Assembly (NCBI RefSeq): GCF_001293685.1 | Contig: NZ_BCAG01000005.1 | Coordinates: 310,001-374,000, forward strand | Direction of reading: 5' to 3' | From: Desulfatitalea tepidiphila | Lineage (GTDB): Bacteria; Desulfobacterota; Desulfobacteria; Desulfobacterales; Desulfosarcinaceae | DNA length: 64,000 bases | Part shown: positions 26,732 to 34,106 of the stretch, one piece after another | How the letters are laid out: each line of letters starts with the position of its first letter | Numbering within the stretch: the first letter of the stretch is position 1 | Made by a program: the position numbers and the translations under genes | Notes under the pieces: model-generated | Told to the model about the DNA's origin: nothing | The model's database searches: none | The model's input: the letters and a program-made list of their open reading frames with translations, nothing else

Positions 26732-26875
26732 TCAGCTGCATTCGTTGAAACAATTGCGCTCGCGGGTTTTGCATATGGCTGCGCCGCCTTCCTCCTCGAC
26801 GCAGCGCACCCACTCCAATGCGCACACCTCTTCACAGCGCATATCTTCGGGGATGTCATAGGTTGATGAACTCAT
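26732..26875 (-). CDS. 47-residue six-cysteine peptide, predicted helical hairpin
   Basis: Acidic 47-residue peptide, starting MSSSTYDIPEDMRCEEVC, with Cys at 14, 18, 25, 35, 42 and 46, i.e. C-x3-C-x6-C-x9-C-x6-C-x3-C, a mirror-symmetric spacing. The two Cys-rich stretches look like amphipathic helices separated by EEEGGA, so nested pairs (14-46, 18-42, 25-35) would lock an antiparallel helical hairpin, as in alpha-hairpinins or CHCH proteins. AGGAGG lies 5 nt before the ATG. No signal peptide. Too short for the usual ORF cutoffs. Function unknown: disulfide peptide, metal-binding peptide or natural-product precursor are possible. Confidence 0.8.
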   Translation of the reverse strand: MSSSTYDIPEDMRCEEVCALEWVRCVEEEGGAAICKTRERNCFNECS

Positions 26876-27090
26876 GGTGCCTCCTCTCTGAATCTGATCG
26901 TCGGACCATCATGCGCCTGTCACGCCTTGCAACGCACGGCAGCGACGCGACGCCGCATCGTTTCGCCTGAAAAAGAATCACGCGGGACCGGCCTGGGGGA
27001 CCTGGATGGAAAAAGCGGAAGTCAGAACGGGGAACGTGGTGCCGGTGTTCAGGGCGGCCCCTTTTCAGGCGCCGTGTCGTCTTTAGAAAA

Positions 27091-27118
27091 ACTCTAGTGG
27101 TTCGGCGGTATTTGTCAA
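27091..27118 (-). promoter_or_regulatory. Predicted sigma-70 promoter of the small-peptide operon
   Basis: Minus strand: TTGACA at 27118-27113, 16-nt spacer, TAGAGT at 27096-27091. Initiation near 27084 would give an untranslated leader of about 209 nt. Confidence 0.55.
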
Positions 27119-27138
27119 GCCGGGCAACCCCACTCCCC

Positions 27139-27168
27139 TTGCCAGCCCGGACGCAGATGCGCTATAGG
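27139..27168 (+). promoter_or_regulatory. Possible sigma-70 promoter of the metallo-hydrolase gene
   Basis: TTGCCA at 27139-27144, 18-nt spacer, TATAGG at 27163-27168, about 50 nt upstream of the AAGGAGG-TTG start at 27222. Confidence 0.35.
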
Positions 27169-27221
27169 CATTGAAAAACCACCGGGAAAATCCAACTCCC
27201 GGCGCGGACAAGGAGGCACCC

Positions 27222-27887
27222 TTGCAACTGGACAAGCAACTGCACGCATTCATATGGCGCTCCATGTCGGTCAACAACTGCAACACCTATCTGATCGACC
27301 GATCCAGGCGCATCCTCATCGATCCGGGCCACAGCGCCTATTTCGACCATGTGGAGAGCGGACTGCGGGAACTGGGCCTGACCGTTGCCGATATCGACGT
27401 GGTCCTGTGCACCCATGCCCATCCGGATCACATCGAGGCCGTGCAGCTGTTCAAAGAGGCCGGCGCCCTGTTCGGGCTGCACGCGGCGGACTGGGAACTG
27501 GTCCGCCAGATGGCACCGCATCTCCAGGCAGCCGGCGGCTTCTCGCTCGACGCCCTGACGCCCGACCTGCTGCTCCAGGAGGGCGAGTTGAACATCGGCG
27601 ATACCCAGTTGATGGTCTATCACACCCCCGGTCATTCGCCCGGCTCGGTCTGTTTTTATTGGCCTCTCGGGAAAGTCCTGGTGACCGGGGATCTGGTGTT
27701 CAAGGCAGGGGTCGGACGGACGGATCTGCCGGGCGGCGACGGCCGGCAGTTGAAACACAGCATCCAGAGGATGGCGGGTCTTGAGGTGGACCATTTCCTG
27801 CCCGGACACGGCGACACGATCTCCGGCGCGCAGGAGGTCCAACGCAATTTTCAGCGCCTTGACAGCGCCTACCTGAGCTATCTATAG
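27222..27887 (+). CDS. MBL-fold metallo-hydrolase (glyoxalase II-like)
   Basis: 221 residues. The metal site is complete: THAHPDH (64-70), His in HTPGHSPGS, Asp in VTGDLVF and His in FLPGHGD. The overall pattern resembles the glyoxalase II/persulfide dioxygenase-like group; substrate not assignable. A TTG start at 27222 is preceded by AAGGAGG at 5-nt spacing; the frame is open further upstream without an RBS. Its 3' end overlaps by 6 nt the end of the convergent gene at 27882. Confidence 0.9.
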   Translation: MQLDKQLHAFIWRSMSVNNCNTYLIDRSRRILIDPGHSAYFDHVESGLRELGLTVADIDVVLCTHAHPDHIEAVQLFKEAGALFGLHAADWELVRQMAPHLQAAGGFSLDALTPDLLLQEGELNIGDTQLMVYHTPGHSPGSVCFYWPLGKVLVTGDLVFKAGVGRTDLPGGDGRQLKHSIQRMAGLEVDHFLPGHGDTISGAQEVQRNFQRLDSAYLSYL

Positions 27888-28406
27888 CCGCTGTTTCTCC
27901 TGTTCCAGCTTCATGGTGAACAATTCCTGCATGGTGGCGGCTTCGTCCCGCCACTTGGGGTCGCTCTCCAGGTTGGGGGTGACCGCAGATCCCCAAACCT
28001 CCCGCTGCGTCTTCAAAAATCCAGCGAGATCCCGGCGGCGGTCATCCGCCCGCTGGGTCATTTCGGCCTGATAATCCCTGGCCAGGACCCTCAATGGCTC
28101 GATATTGCAGCCGAATACCCGTTCGAGCACGTCGAGCAGCGGCGCATGGAGCGTTTCCAGGTGCAGACGATCGAGAACCACGTGGCGAAGCACACCCGCA
28201 TCGCCGAGATCATGTTTGCGGGCGACATCGGCCAGCCCCTCCTGCAACGCTTCGAGCGTCAACTCCTGATCCAGATGCTTCTGCAACAGGCCGTTGAAGA
28301 TCTTCTGAGCCTCCTCGAGCCTTGCAGCGCGCTTCTCTTCGGCGCTGAAGGTCAGGTTACGGGTCTTTTCCATTACCAGATCCAACGTGCTTTTGATCTC
28401 GGCCAC
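27882..28406 (-). CDS. Conserved-looking helical protein, unknown
   Basis: 174 residues, almost wholly helical and charged (EEKRAARLEEAQKIFNGLLQ, DDRRRDLAGFLKTQREVWG), with one Cys and no membrane segment or signal. It starts MAEIKSTLDLVMEKTRNLTF. I do not recognise a family; the sequence composition and GC-phase look coding, and the stop lies against the convergent metallo-hydrolase gene. Confidence 0.65.
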   Translation of the reverse strand: MAEIKSTLDLVMEKTRNLTFSAEEKRAARLEEAQKIFNGLLQKHLDQELTLEALQEGLADVARKHDLGDAGVLRHVVLDRLHLETLHAPLLDVLERVFGCNIEPLRVLARDYQAEMTQRADDRRRDLAGFLKTQREVWGSAVTPNLESDPKWRDEAATMQELFTMKLEQEKQRL

Positions 28407-28585
28407 AGCGTCACCCTCGATGCCATTTTTGTCGTTTAAAAATTTTTTTTACAGTATTGTATTTAATTCACCAGCGACTGTCGGTCGCAAATCGAGCTTT
28501 TGAACTGTTATCACAAACGCTTAAAGAACACCACCCGATCCGGCACGCGTTTTGAACATCTGTCAGAATCCCTGAATCGTCTGGA

Positions 28586-28886
28586 GGAATTCTAACTGAA
28601 TGAGATTGACCTTGAAAGGCGCGCCTTACAAAATTTTTTTAATAAAAAAATCGCATGGCAACGGAGATGGCAGGCGTGTGTGGGGCAGGTGGCCAGGGCC
28701 ACGTGAGCCTGCGGTCTTAGAGCCAGTTAAATGCAAACGGCGGACAAGCGGCCCAGACTGTTTGAGCGCAGCGAGTTTCTGGGCCGCCCGCCGTGCATTT
28801 TACTGGCTCTTGACCGCTTGGCGTGTGGCATCGGCCAGCTGTTCCACACACGCTGGGTTCAAAGAACAGCATTCAGATAGAATCCC
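28586..28886 (+). repeat. Long copy B of the structured repeat family, with terminal inverted repeats
   Basis: About 301 bp in the divergent gap before surE. Ends are inverted: GGAATTCTAACTGAATG (28586-28602) against CATTCAGATAGAATCCC (28870-28886). Within it, outer stem GCGTGTGTGGGGCAG (28674-28688) pairs with 28839-28853 with two G-U pairs; AGAGCCAGT (28719-28727) pairs with ACTGGCTCT (28802-28810); the central palindrome (28729-28800) is identical to copy A. A 19-bp direct repeat AGAATCCCTGAATCGTCTG occurs at 28565-28583 and 28879-28897. Confidence 0.85.
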
Positions 28887-29002
28887 TGAATCGTCTGCAC
28901 CCTGGTTGCATTCATGGGACGTCATGTTTTATAAAGAATTTTAGTAGATGCGGCGTTCCATCGCCGTTTCCTTTTTTTGATCAACCCGGGAACGGAGTGA
29001 CA

Positions 29003-29689
29003 TTGCGAATCGTTCTAACCAATGACGACGGCTACGGCGAACCGGGGCTGGAAACCCTGAGCGACGTGATCCGGCCCATGGGCCGGCCGATGGTCGTGGC
29101 GCCTTCCGCCCCCCAATCCGGGCTGGGCCACCAGGTCAACATGAAAACGCCGATCCGGGTGACGCGGGGCCGGCGGGAGGGGCATTACGTGGTTCACGGG
29201 GCGCCGGCCGATTGCACCCGGCTGGCCCTGAAGGCGCTGGTACCGGATGCAGACTGGGTCCTGGCCGGCATCAATCCCGGGGCCAACCTGGGCTCGGACG
29301 TCTACCAGTCCGGCACCATCGCCGCAGTCCGCGAAGCCGCCATTCTGGGCGTCAGAGCCATCGCCATCTCCCAGTACATCGCGCCCGGCTGGACCGTGGA
29401 CTGGCCGGCGGCAGCCCGACAACTGGCCGAGATCCTGCCCATGGTCATGGGTGAGGCCCTCAGGCAGGGCCAATTCTGGAACATAAACCTGCCCAGCCCC
29501 ATCACCATGGATTCCACGGTCGCACACGGATTCGGCCCGCTGGATAAAAACCCGCACAAGTACCGTTACCGCCAGGAGGGCGACGCCTACCACTACGAAG
29601 GCATCATCCACGACCGGCCGCGAACACCGGGCAGCGACGTGGATATCTGTTTCGGCGGCCGGATTTCGATCACACGCATGGAGATATGA
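29003..29689 (+). CDS. surE: 5'/3'-nucleotidase SurE
   Basis: 228-residue survival protein SurE, a metal-dependent nucleoside monophosphate phosphatase. Signature: N-terminal LTNDDGYGEPGLE (metal-binding DD), APSAPQSGLGHQV, APADCTRLALKAL, and GINPGANLGSDVYQSGTIAA. The TTG at 29003 follows GGAG by 5 nt and gives the family N-terminus LRIVLTNDD; the open frame upstream runs through repeat copy B and should not be translated. The Nudix gene follows after 3 nt. Confidence 0.93.
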   Translation: MRIVLTNDDGYGEPGLETLSDVIRPMGRPMVVAPSAPQSGLGHQVNMKTPIRVTRGRREGHYVVHGAPADCTRLALKALVPDADWVLAGINPGANLGSDVYQSGTIAAVREAAILGVRAIAISQYIAPGWTVDWPAAARQLAEILPMVMGEALRQGQFWNINLPSPITMDSTVAHGFGPLDKNPHKYRYRQEGDAYHYEGIIHDRPRTPGSDVDICFGGRISITRMEI

Positions 29690-29692
29690 CCG

Positions 29693-30277
29693 ATGAATTT
29701 CTGCCCCTACTGCGGCGCCCCACTGGTGCTCCAAATCCCCGAAGGGGACGACCGGCCAAGATACCGCTGCAGTGCCTGCGGCCGCGTTCATTATGAAAAT
29801 CCCAAGGTCGTGGTGGGCTGCATCCCCCTATGGGAGGACAAGATCCTGCTTTGCCGGCGGAACATCGAACCGCAGAAGGGATTGTGGACATTGCCGGCCG
29901 GCTACCTGGAAAACGGCGAAACGGTAAAAGAGGGCGCCATTCGTGAAACGCTGGAGGAGTCCGGGGCCGTGGTCAATTCACTGCACACCTATCTGCTCCT
30001 CGATATCGTTCACATCTGTCAGATCTACTTGATGTTTCTGGGGCAATTGGAATCCCCCAATTTCCATCCTACCCACGAAAGCTCGGAGGTGGCCCTGTTC
30101 GCCGAAAAGGACGTGCCCTGGGATGCCGTCGCTTTCCGCGCCATCGAAAAGACGCTGCGTTGCTACTTCCAGGACCGTGCCGAAGGCCGTTTCCCTTTCC
30201 GCAACCGGCAAATCCATCGCAGTTCCCACGACGCTTCCTACGCCAAATACGATACCGACCCACCGGGTCGGCGCTAA
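29693..30277 (+). CDS. Nudix hydrolase with N-terminal zinc ribbon
   Basis: 194 residues. Zinc ribbon CPYC...CSAC (residues 4-7 and 24-27), then a Nudix box GYLENGETVKEGAIRETLEE followed by SG (G-x5-E-x7-RE-x2-EE-x-G complete). The zinc ribbon plus early Nudix box resembles NudC-like/ADP-ribose or NADH pyrophosphatase proteins, but the length is closer to short Nudix enzymes; substrate unknown. Cotranscribed with surE, both acting on nucleotides, and ends 5 nt from the convergent selenoprotein gene. Confidence 0.88.
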   Translation: MNFCPYCGAPLVLQIPEGDDRPRYRCSACGRVHYENPKVVVGCIPLWEDKILLCRRNIEPQKGLWTLPAGYLENGETVKEGAIRETLEESGAVVNSLHTYLLLDIVHICQIYLMFLGQLESPNFHPTHESSEVALFAEKDVPWDAVAFRAIEKTLRCYFQDRAEGRFPFRNRQIHRSSHDASYAKYDTDPPGRR

Positions 30278-30282
30278 ACCCC

Positions 30283-30489
30283 TCAGGAACGGCCGCCGAA
30301 ACCGACGGTCACATCCCCGTCCTGCACGATGACCGGCACCTTGCGTTGCCCCTTGGAGAGCTTGAGCATCTCTTCCATCTTGCCGGTATCCAGCTTCACA
30401 TCGACATAGTCGTGATCCTTGAACGCCTCACGGGCTTGAGACGTGTAGGGTCACCCGGCCTTTCCGTAAATGACGACCTTTCCCGCCAT
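30283..30489 (-). CDS. Glutaredoxin-like selenoprotein (UXX-star type) with in-frame UGA
   Basis: 68 residues if UGA (30451-30453) is read as selenocysteine at position 13. Reading: VVIYGKAG-U-PYTSQAREAF, where U-P-Y-T takes the place of the glutaredoxin CPYC active site. A thioredoxin-fold beta strand with the usual cis-Pro region (KVPVIVQDGDVTVGF) follows, then a TGA stop. AGGAGG lies 6 nt before the ATG. Without recoding only a 12-codon frame exists, and the downstream frame is well conserved in style. A 7-bp stem-loop (30424-30443) starts 7 nt after the UGA, where a bacterial SECIS is expected. I believe this is the UXX-star selenoprotein family. Confidence 0.88.
30424..30443 (-). promoter_or_regulatory. 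Candidate bacterial SECIS stem-loop
   Basis: Minus strand CGTCTCA (30443-30437) pairs with TGAGGCG (30430-30424), one G-U, six-nt loop AGCCCG; begins 7 nt downstream of the in-frame UGA. Position fits a SelB-binding element; the loop sequence itself is not a textbook match. Confidence 0.55.
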
Positions 30490-30542
30490 GATGCACCTCC
30501 TGATGTTGGATTTGGTTTTCGCATTGCTTAAGCTGAGTCGCT

Positions 30543-31082
30543 TCATCTCGACACGTCAAGCTTTAACCGGGTCGGCACGTCGGGCAGATCTTGCAGGTCC
30601 TGAATCAATTCATCCAGGTTGATGAGGTAGCCCAATGCCTCGGCGCCGGCCTGAAGGTTCTGCCGGGCTTTTTCCGCCAGGCCGCGGGCCGCATCGGGTT
30701 TGCCGCGAAAGTAATGGACAAAGGCCCCGGCGGCCTGGATCCATCCCTTCAGGGCGGTGTGTTCGGGCTCCCTGGCCTTTGGCCAGATGGTCTCCAGCAG
30801 TTCGTGCAGTTCGAACAGCAGGCCGGCGTTCCACAGGAGGACCGCCTGGTGTCTGGGGTCGGTGTACCCGCTCTTGTCGATGTCGTCGAGCATCTTGAGG
30901 TAAGCCGCCTGACGCTCTTTTAGATAGTTGTCATAGACCGGCGCCAGATCCTGGGCCTGCCATCGGCCGACCTCCAAGGAGAGGGCGTCCGGGGTTTCCC
31001 CGGTCAACTGGGCGACGAAAGCCGTGGAGAGGTAGTTGCGCAGATCCCTCGCGAGACGGTCGCCGAACGGATCAAAATCCAT
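30543..31082 (-). CDS. DUF309 domain protein
   Basis: 179 residues. The DUF309 signature is clear in the C-terminal half: LLFELHELLETIWPKAREPE followed by ALKGWIQAAGAFVHYFRGKP. The N-terminal half (MDFDPFGDRLARDLRNYLST) is family-specific and unassigned. Function unknown. It lies between the acyl-CoA ligase (35 nt upstream) and the selenoprotein (53 nt downstream), same strand. Confidence 0.87.
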   Translation of the reverse strand: MDFDPFGDRLARDLRNYLSTAFVAQLTGETPDALSLEVGRWQAQDLAPVYDNYLKERQAAYLKMLDDIDKSGYTDPRHQAVLLWNAGLLFELHELLETIWPKAREPEHTALKGWIQAAGAFVHYFRGKPDAARGLAEKARQNLQAGAEALGYLINLDELIQDLQDLPDVPTRLKLDVSR

Positions 31083-31117
31083 CTGAGTACTCCTTCATGT
31101 GACCTTGCAAGGGAGGA

Positions 31118-32728
31118 TCACAGCCCCATGCTCTTGAGCTGATGCTTTAAAATCTTGCCGGTGGGATTTCTCGGAAAGGCGTCCATGAAATCCACCCTTT
31201 CTGGAATTTTGTATTTGGCCAGCTTGTCCTTGAGATAGGCGCGTACATCGTCGGCGCTCATGCTGCCGGGCTCCTTGAGGATGATGCAGGCCCGCACCCG
31301 TTCGCCCAGGGCCGGGTCGGGCATGCCGACCACGGCCACTTCGGCCACCTTAGGATGATGTTCCAAGGGGATCTCGATCTCCCTCGGATAGATGTTTTCA
31401 CCGCCGCGGTTGATCATCTCCTTGATGCGGCCCGAGATGAAGAGATAGCCTTCCTCGTCCATGTATCCCATGTCGCCGGTATGCAGCCAGCCCTCTTTCA
31501 GGCTTTCGGCCGTGGCTTCGGGTTTGTTCAGGTAGCCGAGCATGATCGCATCGCCGCGCACGCAGATCTCGCCCTTTTCGCCGTAAGGCAGGATACGGTT
31601 TTCGGCGTCCATGATCTCGATCTCCAGGCCTGGGAAGGGGGTGCCGATGGTGCCGGGTTTGGGCGGCAGGCTGGTGCTGGTGGACGAGACGCCGCACGCC
31701 TCGGTCAGGCCGTAACCGTCGATGACCTCCACACTGAACTTCTCCTTGAAGGCCTGGACCAGGTTGACGGGCATGGGGGCGGCCCCGGAGTAGGCCAGAC
31801 GAAGCTTCAGCCGGTCGTAATCGATGGTGGCCGGGTCCGCCGCCCGGTAGATATAGTCGTACATGGCCGGCACCCCCTGCACCGTGGTGATGCCGTAGCG
31901 CAGGATCGACGGCCAGAAGTCGCTGGGCGAAAAGCTCTTGCGGATACACAACGACGATCCTATGTAGATCGTGGGATAGCTCCACACGCACAGGGGATTG
32001 GTGTGAAACATAGGCAGGATGATCATCATCACGTCCCCGGGCCGGCTCACGCCCAGGACGGCCTTGCCTTTGCAAATGGACAGCTCGTTGCGGTTGGAGA
32101 GCAGGATACCCTTGGGCATGCCGGTGGTGCCCGACGAGTAGAGCAGCATGACCGGATGGTCCGGCCCGGTGGGGACCAGGCATTCGTCGGCCGGGTGTTT
32201 TGCCAGGACCTGGGCCAGGGTGCATGCGGCGATATCGGCCTGGTGGACAATCTCGGTCACCACCTCGACGACGACCGGCCGATGCGCGGCCATCTCGACG
32301 CCCCTTGCGAATTCGTCCATGAAGTCGCTGCCCACGAAAGCGACCTTGGGCCTGGAGTCGTCGAGCACATAGGCGATCTCCGGACCCTTGAGCATGTAGT
32401 TGATGGCGCCGGCCACGGCCCCCAATTTCTGGGTGCCGAACATGGTGTAGTAGATCTCCGGCGAGTTGAGCACCATGGTGGAGACGATGTCGCCCTGGCC
32501 GACCCCTTTGTCCTTGAGGAAGTTAGCCACCCGGTTGGCCCGCCGGTTGACCTGGGCGTAAGTCACCATCTCGTCATAGAAGTACACCATCGGAATATCG
32601 GGCGATTCGGCGGCGCGCACCGCCACCATTTCGGCGATACCGTCGAATTCGATGCGCCGGCCCGCCAGGACGTCCAGCTTTTCCAGCGGCACCAACGTGC
32701 GTTGATAGCGTTTGCTTCGATCAATCAT
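31118..32728 (-). CDS. Long-chain acyl-CoA ligase (AMP-forming)
   Basis: 536-residue ANL-superfamily enzyme that activates carboxylic acids through an acyl-adenylate. Motifs in order: P-loop LLYSSGTTGMPKGIL, YGLTEACG, HTGDMGYMDEEGYL, GRIKEMINRGGENIYP (linker) and catalytic Lys in NPTGKILKHQL. The start at 32728 follows AAGGGAG at 6-nt spacing and gives MIDRSKRYQRTL; the frame stays open upstream into the flippase gene. Acyl chain specificity cannot be read. It follows the flippase gene by 35 nt. Confidence 0.93.
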   Translation of the reverse strand: MIDRSKRYQRTLVPLEKLDVLAGRRIEFDGIAEMVAVRAAESPDIPMVYFYDEMVTYAQVNRRANRVANFLKDKGVGQGDIVSTMVLNSPEIYYTMFGTQKLGAVAGAINYMLKGPEIAYVLDDSRPKVAFVGSDFMDEFARGVEMAAHRPVVVEVVTEIVHQADIAACTLAQVLAKHPADECLVPTGPDHPVMLLYSSGTTGMPKGILLSNRNELSICKGKAVLGVSRPGDVMMIILPMFHTNPLCVWSYPTIYIGSSLCIRKSFSPSDFWPSILRYGITTVQGVPAMYDYIYRAADPATIDYDRLKLRLAYSGAAPMPVNLVQAFKEKFSVEVIDGYGLTEACGVSSTSTSLPPKPGTIGTPFPGLEIEIMDAENRILPYGEKGEICVRGDAIMLGYLNKPEATAESLKEGWLHTGDMGYMDEEGYLFISGRIKEMINRGGENIYPREIEIPLEHHPKVAEVAVVGMPDPALGERVRACIILKEPGSMSADDVRAYLKDKLAKYKIPERVDFMDAFPRNPTGKILKHQLKSMGL

Positions 32729-32763
32729 GAAGATCTCCCTTCCCATGCGAACAGCAAAACCGT

Positions 32764-34050
32764 TCAGCGATAGAAACGTTCCGAACACACCAGGTAGAGC
32801 AGCGATCCAAGGGCGGCGGCCAGCAGCGCGACCCCGCCGGACAAGATGCCCAGGCGGCTCACCAGAAAAAGCAATATCATAGCGTTGAGCGACAGGAAGG
32901 TCAATTGGGAGCCGAGGGCCACCAGGGACGCGCCGGCGCCCTTGCTCGACAGATACCAGGCCTTTACCTGCACATGAAACTGAACGGCACTGAACAGAAC
33001 CAGGCAAACGAACAACGGTCCCGACAGCGGATAACCATACAACCACATGGCGAATCGACCAACGATGACGGAGATGACCATGGTGACCGGATATTGCAGC
33101 AGGCTGAGCCGCCCCACGCTGCGCCGCCATCCGCCGCTGTCATCCCGACAAAAGAGGGGAAAAAGATAGGTGAGCACAATAGCCAGCAGGGCGCTGACGA
33201 TACCGAAGGTGGCCATGAAGTGGGCCTGGTACAATCCCACGCTCTCCGGACCGAGGCGCATGTGGAGGATGATGCGGTCCAGGCTGTAGGTCGACAGGGT
33301 CACCAGGCCGGTGAGCAGCATGAACCCGCCGTGACGCAAGATCGGTTGGATGTGGGTCAGCACCGCGCCCAGGCGGACGGCCCTGGCCATGAAGCCGGCC
33401 GCACCCAGGCCGGCCAGCGCATAGGCGGCCCAGAACGCGATGAGCACGGGGAAAAGGCCGGCGCGATCTCCCCAGACCAGGGCAAGCACAACGACCAGGA
33501 GACTCACGGATAGGATCATCTCGATGGCCAGGTAGGTTCGCCACGCCTGGAAAGCCTGGGCGATCTGTCGGGCCAGAACCCACCAGGCGTAAAGCAACGT
33601 GGTGGCGATGGTCCAGTGCACGAGACGCAGGTCGAGGCTCAACCAGATAACCAGGCAGCGGCGCAGGGCGATCAACACACCGCACACCAGAACACACACG
33701 ACGAGCGAAACGATCAGCAGGGAATTGAGCGCGGCCAGACGGGCCTTGAATTCGGTTTCCTGGGCGGCGATGCGCGTGAAGGCCAATCCCCAGCCGCCGA
33801 CGATGGGAACGGCGAAATAGCCGGCAAGCAGCAGCACCACGGTCAGCTGGCCGTAACCGGCCGGGCCCAGGACCCTCCCCACGAAAACCTGGGCGCCCGC
33901 CGAGACGAGTTTGACAGCCACCATGCCGATGCCGAAGAGCAGGAATCGCTCTATATGCCCCAAAACCGCCTCCGGAGCAGGTTCACGAAAAACCAGATGC
34001 CCCAGGTGGGAGAGGGCCTGGCGCACCGCGCGGGTGATCGAGTGGGGCAT
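32764..34050 (-). CDS. Polysaccharide flippase-like membrane protein (MATE/MVF fold)
   Basis: 428 residues, about 12 membrane helices, with FVGRVLGPAGYGQLTVVLLL near the start, a typical motif of Wzx/MurJ-like lipid-linked oligosaccharide flippases, and TLSTYSLDRIILHMRLGPES. It starts 56 nt after asnB on the same strand; asnB-type enzymes frequently occur in polysaccharide clusters, so a role in surface glycan export is plausible. No glycosyltransferases are adjacent. Confidence 0.82.
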   Translation of the reverse strand: MPHSITRAVRQALSHLGHLVFREPAPEAVLGHIERFLLFGIGMVAVKLVSAGAQVFVGRVLGPAGYGQLTVVLLLAGYFAVPIVGGWGLAFTRIAAQETEFKARLAALNSLLIVSLVVCVLVCGVLIALRRCLVIWLSLDLRLVHWTIATTLLYAWWVLARQIAQAFQAWRTYLAIEMILSVSLLVVVLALVWGDRAGLFPVLIAFWAAYALAGLGAAGFMARAVRLGAVLTHIQPILRHGGFMLLTGLVTLSTYSLDRIILHMRLGPESVGLYQAHFMATFGIVSALLAIVLTYLFPLFCRDDSGGWRRSVGRLSLLQYPVTMVISVIVGRFAMWLYGYPLSGPLFVCLVLFSAVQFHVQVKAWYLSSKGAGASLVALGSQLTFLSLNAMILLFLVSRLGILSGGVALLAAALGSLLYLVCSERFYR

Positions 34051-34106
34051 CGGTGTCGGAAGCCGCCTTTCTTACGGCCTGATGGTCCGCAAAGCGCCGC
34101 CGCGCA

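Larger units (their letters stand above)
26876..27221. other. Divergent intergenic region between peptide operon and metallo-hydrolase
   Basis: 346 nt with no credible ORF. It holds the predicted minus-strand promoter (27091-27118) and a leader of about 209 nt before the six-Cys peptide, and a weaker plus-strand promoter candidate at 27139-27168. No obvious riboswitch or stable hairpin was recognised by eye in the leader. Confidence 0.6.

Noticed and set aside
26629-26859. 76-codon ORF overlapping the six-Cys peptide in another frame
   Set aside because: Arg/Ala-rich, no SD, out of phase with the peptide that has a perfect AGGAGG and patterned cysteines.
28823-29002. N-terminal extension of SurE
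   Set aside because: The open frame runs through the palindromic repeat copy B; SurE homology starts at the TTG at 29003, which has an SD.
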